This document shows, in pieces, positions 51,981 through 60,500 of a DNA stretch of 64,000 nt; position 1 is the stretch's first letter; the number at the start of each line of letters is the position of its first letter. The DNA lies in the NCBI RefSeq assembly GCF_001570545.1, contig NZ_BBXD01000010.1, forward strand, positions 434,001 to 498,000. Reading direction: 5' to 3'. The translations under genes and the position numbers were made by a program. This DNA comes from Herbidospora mongoliensis (lineage in GTDB: Bacteria > Actinomycetota > Actinomycetes > Streptosporangiales > Streptosporangiaceae). The notes beneath the pieces were generated by a model. The model searched no databases. It was not told the DNA's origin and was given only the letters and a program-made list of their open reading frames with translations.

Positions 51981-52478
51981 ATGCGCGACGGAGATCTCCT
52001 ATTGCTGGAGTTCAACCGCCCCGGCCTGCCGCCCTCGGCCAGAGAGGCGTTGCGGGCCCTTCCCGGGCTGCGCGCCGTGCATCTGACGGGCCGTCACGGC
52101 CGGGTGTGGACGATCCCCGGCGGCGCCGCCGAGGTGATCGACGCCCTCAGAGAAGCCGGGATGGACGTCGCCGTGCTGTCGCTTCAGTGGTCGCAGACGT
52201 GCCCGCGCCAGGCCCTGCCGCCTTCACGCACGGCGATCCCCGCGAGCGAGAGCGCCACCAGCGGGTCGGCCCACCACCAGCCGATCGAGGCCGCCGCGAG
52301 CCCGGCGAGCACCCCGGCGGCGGTCAGCCCGCAGAGCACGTTCTGGGTGCCCTCCCCGGTCGTCGCCGCCGAGGCCAGGCGGGCGCCGACGCGCCGTTTG
52401 GCCCACCCCAGCACCGGCATGCTGACCAGGCTGATCGTGGTCACCGCGATGCCGAGCCCGGTCGGCGCGGCCCGGTGA
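51981..52478 (+). CDS. Small protein of unknown function, 3' half antisense to the CDF-like gene
   Basis: 165 residues from ATG 51981 with GGGGG 6 bases upstream and the strong palindromic promoter before it. The first 68 residues look like a genuine compact domain (LLLLEFNRPGLPP, LPGLRAVHLTGRHGRVWTIPGG, AAEVIDALREAGMDVAVLSLQ). From 52184 on it runs antisense through the CDF-like gene, and the sequence there is low in character (Ser/Pro/Ala). The native protein was perhaps shorter and lost its stop codon. I recognise no family. Confidence 0.5.
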   Translation: MRDGDLLLLEFNRPGLPPSAREALRALPGLRAVHLTGRHGRVWTIPGGAAEVIDALREAGMDVAVLSLQWSQTCPRQALPPSRTAIPASESATSGSAHHQPIEAAASPASTPAAVSPQSTFWVPSPVVAAEARRAPTRRLAHPSTGMLTRLIVVTAMPSPVGAAR

Positions 52479-52822
52479 CCCTGGTCCAGGTCGTGGAGCA
52501 CGTGGAGCACGAGATAGGGCGCCAGCAGCCAGAAGCTCACCGCGACCGCGCGGGTCGCGCGGAGTTCGGCGGTCGGTGAGACCAGCCGGGTGCCGGTGAA
52601 GCGCCACAGCACGATGAGGCTGGCCAGCGCCTCGACCAGGGCCGCCAGGCCCCACCCGAACAGCGCCACCGAGTCGGCGGTGTAACCGGCGTACACACCC
52701 AGCAGGCTTTCGGCGCCGAGCCAGCCGAGGGTCGCCACCGACAGCAGGCGCGCGCGGCGGGCGTCCCTCAGCCAGCTCTCGGCCACAACGGCCGGGCGCG
52801 TGAGCGTCCGCTGGTCAGGCAC
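52184..52822 (-). CDS. Cation-diffusion-facilitator-like membrane protein
   Basis: 212 residues, about six hydrophobic helices, no cytoplasmic C-terminal domain. It resembles short actinobacterial cation transporters: SVALFGWGLAALVEALASLIVLWRF corresponds to the metal-binding helix that normally reads GFG-D-S-E; here the usual Asp is Ala while the Glu remains. The later helix WWADPLVALSLAGIAV keeps the Asp. The metal site is thus incomplete and transport should be tested. Overlaps the plus-strand small gene by 295 bases. Confidence 0.7.
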   Translation of the reverse strand: MPDQRTLTRPAVVAESWLRDARRARLLSVATLGWLGAESLLGVYAGYTADSVALFGWGLAALVEALASLIVLWRFTGTRLVSPTAELRATRAVAVSFWLLAPYLVLHVLHDLDQGHRAAPTGLGIAVTTISLVSMPVLGWAKRRVGARLASAATTGEGTQNVLCGLTAAGVLAGLAAASIGWWWADPLVALSLAGIAVREGGRAWRGHVCDH

Positions 52823-52935
52823 CTTGACCCCCGATCGCCCTCACACCGCCGGATACAGCGCTGAGTACTGTACCGGTCACGATCGGTCACTTCTGTTACA
52901 CCGTCGCCAAGGGGTGGCAAGGGTAGGCTTGCGGG

Positions 52936-53757
52936 ATGGTCATCGAGCTCCACGACCCGGCTGACCCGCGCTTGACCGACTTCACCCACCTGCGCGACGT
53001 CGAGCTCCGCAAGAGCCTGGAGGCCGAACACGGCCTGTTCCTGGCCGAAGGCGAGAAGGTCATCCGCCGCGCCCTCCAGACCGGCCACCCCGCGCGGGCC
53101 TTCCTGACCACCCCGAAATGGCTCACCCACCTGGCCGACGTGCTCGAAAACCAGGTCGTGTACGTCGTGAGCGACGTCCTCATGGAGCAGGTGACCGGCT
53201 TTCCGGTCCACCGGGGCGCGCTGGCCTCCTTCGAGCGGCTTCCCCTTCCGGCGGTGTCCGATCTGGCGCGGAGATCGAAGCGGATCGTCGTCCTGGAGGA
53301 CCTGGTCGACCACTCCAACGTCGGCGCGATCTTCCGGTCGGCGGCGGCGCTCGGCGTCGACGCCGTGATCCTTTCGCCGCGCTGCGCCGACCCCCTCTAC
53401 CGCCGCTCGATCAAGGTCTCGATGGGCGCCGTCTTCGCCGTCCCGTGGGCCCGCATGGACGACTGGCACGGCGGCCTGGCCGCCCTCGACGACTACGACC
53501 TCCTCGCGCTGACCCCCGACGCCTCGGCCGTCCCGATCGACGAGGTCAGGCTGGGCGAGAAGACCGCGCTGCTGCTCGGCTCGGAGGGCGACGGCCTGTC
53601 GTCCCGCTGGCTCACCCAGGCGACCGAGCGGGTCCGCATCCCGATGAGCCCCGCCGCCCTGAAGAACGGCGTCGACTCCCTCAACGTCGTGGCCGCCGCC
53701 GCTATCGCCTGTCACTCACTCGTTCGGCCCAGCTCAGCAGGTTCCGCGCCGTCGTGA
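52936..53757 (+). CDS. TrmH/SpoU family RNA methyltransferase
   Basis: 273 residues. An N-terminal substrate-binding part (FLAEGEKVIRRALQTG) is followed by the SPOUT knot: motif 1 VVLEDLVDHSNVGAIFRSA, motif 2 ALLLGSEGDGLS and motif 3 VRIPMSPAALKNGVDSLNVVAAAAIA. It methylates ribose 2'-OH of rRNA or tRNA with S-adenosylmethionine. Convergent with the carboxypeptidase gene, overlapping by 56 bases. Confidence 0.92.
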   Translation: MVIELHDPADPRLTDFTHLRDVELRKSLEAEHGLFLAEGEKVIRRALQTGHPARAFLTTPKWLTHLADVLENQVVYVVSDVLMEQVTGFPVHRGALASFERLPLPAVSDLARRSKRIVVLEDLVDHSNVGAIFRSAAALGVDAVILSPRCADPLYRRSIKVSMGAVFAVPWARMDDWHGGLAALDDYDLLALTPDASAVPIDEVRLGEKTALLLGSEGDGLSSRWLTQATERVRIPMSPAALKNGVDSLNVVAAAAIACHSLVRPSSAGSAPS

Positions 53758-54511
53758 ACCGGCGCAGGTCCCCGGTGTCGCCGAGGATCACGCCCAGGTA
53801 GGTGTGGCCGTCCCGTCGCGCCGCGAACGCCAGGCAGTAGCCGGCGGCCTTCGTGTAGCCCGTCTTCAGCCCGATGGCCCCGGGCGTCGTCGCGAGCAGC
53901 TTGTTGGTGTTCGTCCAGGTGTGCCCGGCGGCCTTCGCGACCCGGGTCCGGGCGATCTGCGACAGCACCCGGTCCTTCAGCACGACCCGGGTCAGCTCCA
54001 GCTGGTCGCGGGCGGTCGAATACTGCCCTGAGGCGGGCAGCCCGTCGGCGTTCACGAACCGGGTGTCGTCGAGGTCGAGAGACCGCGCTGCGGCGTTCAT
54101 CCGCGCCACGAACCGCGCCTTCCCCGGCCCGTATGCCCTGGCCAGGGCGTTGGAGGCGTCGGCCGCCGAGGGCAGCAGCAGCGCGTACAGGAGCTGCCGC
54201 ACGGTCAGCCGCTCACCGGCCCGCAGCCCGGCGTGGGTGGCGCCGCTGTTCCGGGCGTGGTTCACGTCGGTGGTGGTGATCGTCACGAGGTCGTCAAGAT
54301 CGGCCTGCTTCCGCACGACATAGGCCGTCATCACCTTCGTCAGGCTGGCGACGGGCACCCGCCGGTCCTCGTGTTTGGCGTACGGGACCGTTCCCGACGT
54401 GAGATCCACGACATACACCTCAGAGGCGGTCACCCGGGGATCGGCATGGGCGGGAGTTGACAGAAAAACCGCCCAGGTGAGGACGGCGCTGACGAGAACG
54501 GTCGTACGCAT
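53702..54511 (-). CDS. D-alanyl-D-alanine carboxypeptidase (DacA-like, S11)
   Basis: 269 residues from ATG 54511, with a Sec signal peptide (VLVSAVLTWAVFLSTPAHA). Catalytic motifs: SxxK as SLTK in VPVASLTKVMT, KTG in GLKTGYTKAAGYC. The middle SxN box reads SAA (LLPSAADASN), a variant of the usual SGN. It lacks the C-terminal beta domain of larger enzymes. It trims the terminal D-Ala of peptidoglycan stems outside the membrane. Confidence 0.9.
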   Translation of the reverse strand: MRTTVLVSAVLTWAVFLSTPAHADPRVTASEVYVVDLTSGTVPYAKHEDRRVPVASLTKVMTAYVVRKQADLDDLVTITTTDVNHARNSGATHAGLRAGERLTVRQLLYALLLPSAADASNALARAYGPGKARFVARMNAAARSLDLDDTRFVNADGLPASGQYSTARDQLELTRVVLKDRVLSQIARTRVAKAAGHTWTNTNKLLATTPGAIGLKTGYTKAAGYCLAFAARRDGHTYLGVILGDTGDLRRFTTARNLLSWAERVSDRR

Positions 54512-54570
54512 GCCCGCATGATCGCACGGGTACACACGCGACGGCCGGACGGCATTCGGGGGGAAACATC

Positions 54571-54753
54571 ATGGCGGGCAGATTCGTCATCAGCAGAGAC
54601 ACGGCCGGGGCATACCGGTTCAGACTGGTCATGGGCAACGGGCAGACCCTCGCGGTCAGCGAGCCCTTCACCAGCCGCGCGGCCTGCGTCAACGGCATCG
54701 AGTCGGTGCGCCGCACCGCCCCCGAGGCGGCCCTCGACGACTCGGAGGTCTAA
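54571..54753 (+). CDS. YegP-like DUF1508 protein
   Basis: 60 residues, GGGGGAA just upstream of ATG. A single DUF1508 unit: FVISRDTAGAYRFRLVMGNGQTLAVSEPFTSRAACVNGIESVR (strand-turn-helix with the family GQ..A.S). Half the length of E. coli YegP, which has two units. Function unknown. Ends 4 bases inside the convergent VTT gene. Confidence 0.87.
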   Translation: MAGRFVISRDTAGAYRFRLVMGNGQTLAVSEPFTSRAACVNGIESVRRTAPEAALDDSEV

Positions 54754-55259
54754 CTCGCCTGGGACGCCGCCGGAGCGTCGCGGCTGCGGCGGCGCCAGAT
54801 GACGTACACGACCAGCAGGGCCAGCGCCACGACGGCGAGCGTGACCGCGAGCACCGGCGAGTCGGCGGCGAGCCTGAGCCAGGCCCAGATGACCGAATAG
54901 AGGCCGAACCAGACCAGCGGAGCCCAGGTCAGACAGCCCAGCGCGCTCGCGACCAGATACCAGCGATAGTTGATCCGCAGCACGCCGGCCACCCACGGCA
55001 GCGTGTGCCGCAGCCCCGGCACGAAGAAACACCCGTAGACGGCGAGTGCCCCCCATTTGCGGACGACGTTCTCGACCTTGATGATCCGCTCTTGCCCGAT
55101 CCTGCGCCCGAGCCGCGACTCGTAGACGGCGTCGCCGACCTTGTGGCCGACCCAGTAGTAGACCTGGAACGCCCCGAAGAGGGCGACCGTGAGGATCGCG
55201 CCGACGAGCCAGTAGGGCAGCCCGAGGAACGACGCCGCCATCGGGTCTGAGAACTCCAC
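54750..55259 (-). CDS. VTT/DedA family membrane protein
   Basis: 169 residues from GTG 55259 (GAGG 7 bases upstream). Core DedA features: YYWVGHKVGDAVYESRLGRRIG, VVRKWGALAVYGCFFVPGLRHTLPWVAGVLRINYRWYLVAS is split by a glycine-rich re-entrant loop, and three C-terminal helices. Shorter than typical DedA (about 200) because the first helix region is reduced. Members move undecaprenyl phosphate or phospholipids across the membrane. An iron-box-like sequence lies 23-41 bases upstream of the start. Confidence 0.85.
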   Translation of the reverse strand: MEFSDPMAASFLGLPYWLVGAILTVALFGAFQVYYWVGHKVGDAVYESRLGRRIGQERIIKVENVVRKWGALAVYGCFFVPGLRHTLPWVAGVLRINYRWYLVASALGCLTWAPLVWFGLYSVIWAWLRLAADSPVLAVTLAVVALALLVVYVIWRRRSRDAPAASQAS

Positions 55260-55281
55260 CGTGCCGCCTCGGGACGAACAA

Positions 55282-55300
55282 TTAGGACAGCCTTACCTTA
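55282..55300. promoter_or_regulatory. Iron-box-like site (IdeR/DmdR type)
   Basis: The 19-mer TTAGGACAGCCTTACCTTA matches the actinobacterial iron-repressor consensus (TTAGGTTAGGCTAACCTAA) at 14 of 19 positions, including both outer half-site blocks. It is 23 bases upstream of the VTT gene start (minus strand) and 89 upstream of the secreted-protein gene (plus strand). Confidence 0.55.
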
Positions 55301-55388
55301 AGCGAGCCTCCGTGGACCGCGCCAGGCACCACACCCCCTGCAACCGGACGGCAACCACCGCTCAACCACGGCGTTCTACAAAAAGGGT

Positions 55389-55841
55389 ATGAAATCCCGC
55401 AGCCTCGTCGCGAGCGTCGGCGGAACCGCGCTGCGACTCCTCATCGCCGCCGCCGCGGTGGCCGCCGCCTATCTGACCGGTGCGACTCTCACCGACGAGC
55501 CGTCCCGCACCCTCACCCTGTCGGCCCAGTCGATCCCCGCGGAAAACGGCCTGATCGCGCTCGCACCGGGCCGGGTGAGCGTGGGCGAACTCACCGACTG
55601 TTCCTACCGGGTCAGCAGCGCGGTCGAATCGGGCGCCGTCGCCTACGAGTGGACGCTGCAGCGCTTCAGCGCGCGGTCGGGGGTCTGGCAGGACTACCTG
55701 TCGACCACGGGCGGCTTCGACGGCGCGGGCCGGACCGTCGACTGGCACGTCCGGGTTCCCGGCAACCCGGGGACCTACCGGGCGATCCTGGACGTGTCGG
55801 GTGACCGGACCATGAGCGAGAAGTTCCAGGTGACCTGCTGA
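55389..55841 (+). CDS. Secreted or anchored hypothetical protein
   Basis: 150 residues. A long hydrophobic N-terminus (LLIAAAAVAAAYLTGATL) suggests a signal anchor. The ectodomain has two cysteines (DCSYRVSS, QVTC at the end) and beta-strand character (VAYEWTLQRFS, WHVRVPGNPGTYRAILDVSG), as in an Ig-like domain. No family recognised. Confidence 0.65.
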   Translation: MKSRSLVASVGGTALRLLIAAAAVAAAYLTGATLTDEPSRTLTLSAQSIPAENGLIALAPGRVSVGELTDCSYRVSSAVESGAVAYEWTLQRFSARSGVWQDYLSTTGGFDGAGRTVDWHVRVPGNPGTYRAILDVSGDRTMSEKFQVTC

Positions 55842-55870
55842 TTCATGGGCCTGTATCTTCCCGGGCCGGG

Positions 55871-55900
55871 GCAGGGCCGTCCGAGTCAGGACAGCCCTGC
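55871..55900 (+). terminator. Hairpin between the secreted-protein gene and the DUF4331 gene
   Basis: GCAGGGC-c-GTCC (55871-55882) / GGAC-a-GCCCTGC (55889-55900): 11 pairs with one internal mismatch and a 6-base loop, ending 15 bases before the DUF4331 ATG. Probably terminates the upstream transcript, but it also lies in the DUF4331 leader. Confidence 0.6.
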
Positions 55901-55915
55901 GATCCAGGAGCACCC

Positions 55916-56923
55916 ATGTCCCACCACCTCGATTCGCCCCTCGCCCGCCAGGACCCGCGCCTGGACATCACCGACCTCTTCGTCTTCCGCGGCGACCGCG
56001 GCACCGTCTTCGCCGCCGACCACAGCCACTCCTTCGCCGGCCCCGACGCACCCAAGGGCCTGCACCCGGAGGGCCGCTACGAGATCAAGATCGACGGCAA
56101 CGGCGACGCCGTCGAGGACCTGACCTTCCGCTTCACCTTCGGCGAGCGCGACGCGGAGGGTATCCAGAGCTTCAGCCTGCACGCGGGAGACGAACTGATC
56201 GCCGAGGGCCGCATGGGCGAGGTGGTCGAACTGCGCGGCGGCGGCCGCGTCTGGACCGGCCAGGCGGGCGACCCGTTCTGGATCGAACCGGACGTCCTGC
56301 ACGCCGTCGGCCAGGCCTTCCAGCACGGCACGACCGTCGACCTGACCGGCTGGAACCCCGACAAGGCAGGCAACCTGTTCGCCGGGCACACGGTCTACTC
56401 GACCGTCCTGGAACTCCCCGACGAGGAACTCCTGCGCATCGCCGGGCCCGACGGGCGCATCGGCGTCTGGCTCCAGACGAGCCTGGCCACCGACAGCGGC
56501 GGCTGGCGCCCCATCAACCGGGCGGGCCTGCCCATGATCCACCCCCTGTTCACCCAGTACGACGAGGACCTGGGCGACCGCCTCAACACCAACGGCCCGG
56601 CCGATGACATCCGCATCCACGGGGACGTGGTCCGCTCGAAGGTGGCCGGGGTGGTCCGCGCCTACGGGACGTCCGCCGACCCCGACGCCTACGCGCAGAT
56701 GGTCGTGGAGCGCATCTTCCCGAACATGCTGCCGTACACGATCGGCACGAAGGCGGGCTTCACCTTCGCCGGCTGGAACGGCCGGGCGATGACCGACAAC
56801 GCCCCGGACGTGATGTTCTCCTTCGCCGCGAACACGCCGTTGACCTTGGGCATCGGCAAGGAATCGGTCACCTCGAAGCCGAGGAACGAGTTCCCGTACC
56901 TGCCGCCTGTCACCGAAGACTGA
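55916..56923 (+). CDS. DUF4331 family protein
   Basis: 335 residues; CAGGAG 5 bases before ATG. Family features include MSHHLDSP, RQDPRLDITDLFVFRG at the N-terminus, FAGHTVYSTVLELPDEELL and an IHPLF segment, ending PRNEFPYL. DUF4331 proteins are widespread in actinobacteria and some proteobacteria; the function is unknown. No signal peptide. Confidence 0.9.
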   Translation: MSHHLDSPLARQDPRLDITDLFVFRGDRGTVFAADHSHSFAGPDAPKGLHPEGRYEIKIDGNGDAVEDLTFRFTFGERDAEGIQSFSLHAGDELIAEGRMGEVVELRGGGRVWTGQAGDPFWIEPDVLHAVGQAFQHGTTVDLTGWNPDKAGNLFAGHTVYSTVLELPDEELLRIAGPDGRIGVWLQTSLATDSGGWRPINRAGLPMIHPLFTQYDEDLGDRLNTNGPADDIRIHGDVVRSKVAGVVRAYGTSADPDAYAQMVVERIFPNMLPYTIGTKAGFTFAGWNGRAMTDNAPDVMFSFAANTPLTLGIGKESVTSKPRNEFPYLPPVTED

Positions 56924-56948
56924 CACCATAAAGTGGTACCGTCGGTGG
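56924..56948. promoter_or_regulatory. Candidate promoter/operator of the RHH-Doc toxin-antitoxin pair
   Basis: ACCA-taaag-TGGT (56925-56937) surrounds TAAAGT, a plausible -10 box, and sits only 12 bases before the antitoxin start. A small palindrome at the promoter is the usual position for an RHH antitoxin to bind. Confidence 0.4.
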
Positions 56949-57152
56949 GTGGCTGAGACGAGACTCCGTCTTCCGGACGAGACCTATGAGCAGATCAAAC
57001 AGATTGCCAGTGGAGACGACGAGAGTGTCAACTCCACGCTGATCGTGGCGATCGACGAGTACATCGCCCGGCGTCGGCGCGAGCGATACGAAGAGATGGG
57101 CAGGAAGATCGCGCAGCGTGACAAGGAGCTTCTGGAGCGCCTGTCGCGATGA
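56949..57152 (+). CDS. Ribbon-helix-helix antitoxin
   Basis: 67 residues from GTG 56949. The N-terminus LRLPDETYEQIKQIASGDDESVNSTLIVAIDEYI is an Arc/CopG-type ribbon-helix-helix domain; the charged tail (RRRRERYEEMGRKIAQRD) is typical of the toxin-binding part of an antitoxin. Overlaps the toxin start by 4 bases (ATGA), indicating translational coupling. Binds the Doc-like toxin and probably its own promoter. Confidence 0.82.
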   Translation: MAETRLRLPDETYEQIKQIASGDDESVNSTLIVAIDEYIARRRRERYEEMGRKIAQRDKELLERLSR

Positions 57153-57520
57153 CGGTATTCCCGACCACCGAAGACATTCTCGCGCTGGCCGGGGCGATCC
57201 TCCCCATAGTTCAGGTGCGCGACGCTGGAGCGTTGCATGCGGCGGTGCTGCGCCCGCAGACATCGGTTTTCGGCGATGACGCCTACCCCGACCTGTGGGA
57301 GAAGGCGGCGGCCCTGATGCACAGCATCGTCGCGGGTCATCCGCTCGTCGACGGCAACAAAAGACTGGGCTGGGCCTCCGCCGTGGCCTTCCTGGAAGAC
57401 AACGGCGAGACTCTCGTCTACCGCGACATCGACGAGGCGGAACATCTGGTCATGTCACTGGCCAAGGGCGAGTTCGACGACGTCCCCGAACTCGCCCGGC
57501 GGCTTCGCGCTCTCGCCTAG
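57149..57520 (+). CDS. Doc-type Fic-fold toxin
   Basis: 123 residues. The Fic/Doc motif HPLVDGNKRLGW (about residues 65-76) keeps the catalytic His, the anion-hole Asp-Gly-Asn and the Arg in their usual order, and the length is that of Doc kinases, which phosphorylate EF-Tu. Preceded by the RHH antitoxin, whereas Doc is more often paired with a Phd-type antitoxin. Ends 8 bases before the convergent AfsR-like gene. Confidence 0.9.
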   Translation: MTVFPTTEDILALAGAILPIVQVRDAGALHAAVLRPQTSVFGDDAYPDLWEKAAALMHSIVAGHPLVDGNKRLGWASAVAFLEDNGETLVYRDIDEAEHLVMSLAKGEFDDVPELARRLRALA

Positions 57521-57528
57521 CCGATCAT

Positions 57529-60500
57529 TCAGACGCGGTCGAGGGCGGCTTCCGCTTCGTCCACCCATCGCTGCACATTGACGCGGCGGGCCACCGTCAG
57601 CGCCTTCTCGTAGTGGGCCCGTGCGTCGGCGTGGCCCAGTTTCACCGCCAGGTCGCCCAAGGTCCGGGCCACCGGCCACAGGGCCACCACGCCCGTTCCC
57701 GCGCCGGCGATGCGGTCGTGGAAGGGACGCAGCGCTGCGTAGGCCTCCTGCATGCGGTCGACGTCGTCGAGGCGCAGGCCGGCGAGGGCGCGCCAGGTCA
57801 TCGCGAGTTCGTAGAGGAAGTCGCCTCGGACCGGTTCCCTCGTCACGGCCACCGCGCGGGCGTCGCGGAGGTGCCCGGCCTCGGCCAGGGCGACCGCGTA
57901 GGCATCGAGGGTCCACTTGGCGCCACGGGTGTGTGCCTCGCCGAGGGCGTCGGCCATCTCGTCTGCTTTGCCCTGGACGAGGTGGAGGCAGAAGGTCGCG
58001 ATCAGCGGGAGGTCCTGGCGGCCCTCCAGCATTCCGGCCCGTGCGGTCAGGCGGGCCGCGTTCCGGTAGGCCATCTCGGCGGCCGAGTAGTCACCGGTGA
58101 TCATGAGGCGCTGGCCGGCGTACCAGGCGCCGACCGCCGCGGGGGCGGCCAGGCCGTATTGCTGGCCGAGCTTGTCGGCCCGCGCCAGTTGGCGGTCGGC
58201 CTCGGCGAAGTCGCCGCGGGCCGCGGCGCATTCGAGCAGGACCAGGTGGGCGAGGGTCTGCACGGAGATCTGGCCAGACTCGGCGCCGACCCGGAGCAGT
58301 TCGCGGCCGATGTCCTCGCGCTCGTCGACCTGGGCCAGGGTGTAGGACTGGCGCAGCCGGCCGCTCAGCGCCATCGCCAGCAGGTTGGGGTCGCCGCTGG
58401 CGCGGGCCAGTTCCTCGGCCTCCAGTGAGGCCTGCTCGCCACGCGGGGTGGCGGAGCCTTCGAGCTCCAGTGCCAGGGTCGCCAGGAGGCTGGCGCGCAG
58501 CGAGTGTTCGCTGGGCGGCAGTTCCAGCAGCGCCTTCTCGGTGACGTCGACGATCTCCCAGGCCGTGCGGGTGAAGTCGCGGGCGATGCCCTTGTGCGGG
58601 ACGGCCAGGGCCGCCGCCACCCGGGCGGTCAGTTCGAGGTCGCCGAGGGGGAGCGCGACGTCCATCGCGTCGCGGCGGTGGGCCCGCGCGGCGGTCATGT
58701 CACCGGCGAGGGCCAGCGCGTGGATGGTGCGGACCTGGAGTTCGAGCCGGTCTTTGCCCTGCCTGCCACCGGCCCGGTCGTAGGCGATGATCGCGCGTTC
58801 CCACTGCGAGGCGGCCTCGCGGTAGGCGTAGCGACGCTCGGCCTGCTCGGCGGCCAGGCCAGCGTAACGGACCGCCTTGGCGGCCGTGTCGGCCGTGCCG
58901 GCCAGGTCGTAGTGGTGGGCGAGCGCGGCCACGTCACCCGGGGTGCGGGCCTCGATGACGGAGGCCACCGCCGCGTGCAGGCGCGATCGGCGCAGGCGCG
59001 AGGCGTCGGAGTAGAGGGTGTCGCGGACCATCTCGTGGTCGAACCGCAGACGACCGGCGCCCGGTTCGGTGACCAGGCCGGCCAGCAGCGCGGCCTCGAT
59101 CGCGTCGACGACCGAGTCTTCCTCGCCGGAGATGTCGACCAGGACGTCGACATCGACGTCGCGGCCGATCACGGCGGCCTGCAGCAGGATCTGCTGGGCC
59201 CGTTCGGGCAACCTCGCGACGCGGCGGCGGAGCACATCGCGTACACCCGAAGGAACCTGGGAGATGTCGGCCTCCGCCTCGAAGAGGCGGACGGTCTCCT
59301 TCACGTAGAACGGGTTGCCGCCGGTCCGTTCGACGATCGCGGCCACGACGTCGTGGTCGATCTCGCCGCGCACGAACGTCGCGCGCACGAGTTCGGCCGT
59401 CTGGGCGGGGGACAGGCCGTCGAGCTCGACCCGGACCGGGCCGAGACGCGCCAGGGCGGCCAGCACGTCTTGCTGCTGGTCGCTGAGCTCGCCCTCGCGG
59501 CAGGTCACCACGAGCAGCACCCGGCTGGCGGCCAGCAGGCTCGGCAGCGCGCGCAGCAGCGCGAGGGTCTGGTCGTCGGCCCAGTGGAGGTCTTCGAGGG
59601 TGATCAGCAGGGGCGCCTCGCGGGCCACGCCGGACAGGAATCCGCCAACCGCCCGGTGGAGCCGGAACCCACCGGAGGTGTCGTCGTCGTTGGGCGGCGC
59701 GTGGTCGTCGATCAGGGGGGCCAGCAGCGCGCCGTATTCCCCCGCGCCGCGCCGGGCGATCAGCGCCCGCAGCACCTCGACCCAGGCCCAGCCGGGCGGG
59801 GTCGCCGGGCTGTCGGGGCAGCCGCCGGCGGCGATGATCCAGCCCTGCTCCTCGAGATGGCCGGAGAGCTGCCGCAGCAGCGTCGTCTTGCCCGCCCCCG
59901 GGTCGCCGCCGACCAGCGCGATCGTGAGACGGCCCGACTTGGTGTGGGGGACGGCGGCCATCAGCGCGGTCAGCTCGGTCTCGCGGCCGACGAACGGCTC
60001 GGTCTCCAGCGGCGGCAGCGGAGTGACTTCAAGGGGGCGCGGCGGCCACGTCGAGGTCGTCTCGGCCCGGCGCGGCAGGACGGTCAGCTCCAGCCCCGGA
60101 TCCTGCGACAGGATGTCGCTCTCCAGCTTGCGCAGGGCGGGCCCGGGGTCGATGCCGAGTTCGTCGTCGAGGATGGTTCGGGCCCGGCGCAGCGCGGCCA
60201 GCGCGTCGCCCTGCCGCCCGCAGCGGTAGAGCCCGAGGGCCAGCAGCCGCCAGCCCTCTTCGCGCAGCGGATGCTCGGTGGTGTGCGCCTCGAGGTCGGG
60301 CACGGTCTCGGCGTGGAGCCCGAGGCGCAGCCCCGCGTCGGCATAGCGCTCCCGCGCCACCAGCCGCAGCTCGCTGAGCCGCGTCACCTCGGCCTCGGCC
60401 CAGGGCTGATCCTGGAAGTCGCTGTAGGGCGTGCCCTGCCAGAGCCCCAGCGCCGACTCCAGCCGCGCCCGCGCGGTCTGCGGATTCTCGTCGAGGCGTT

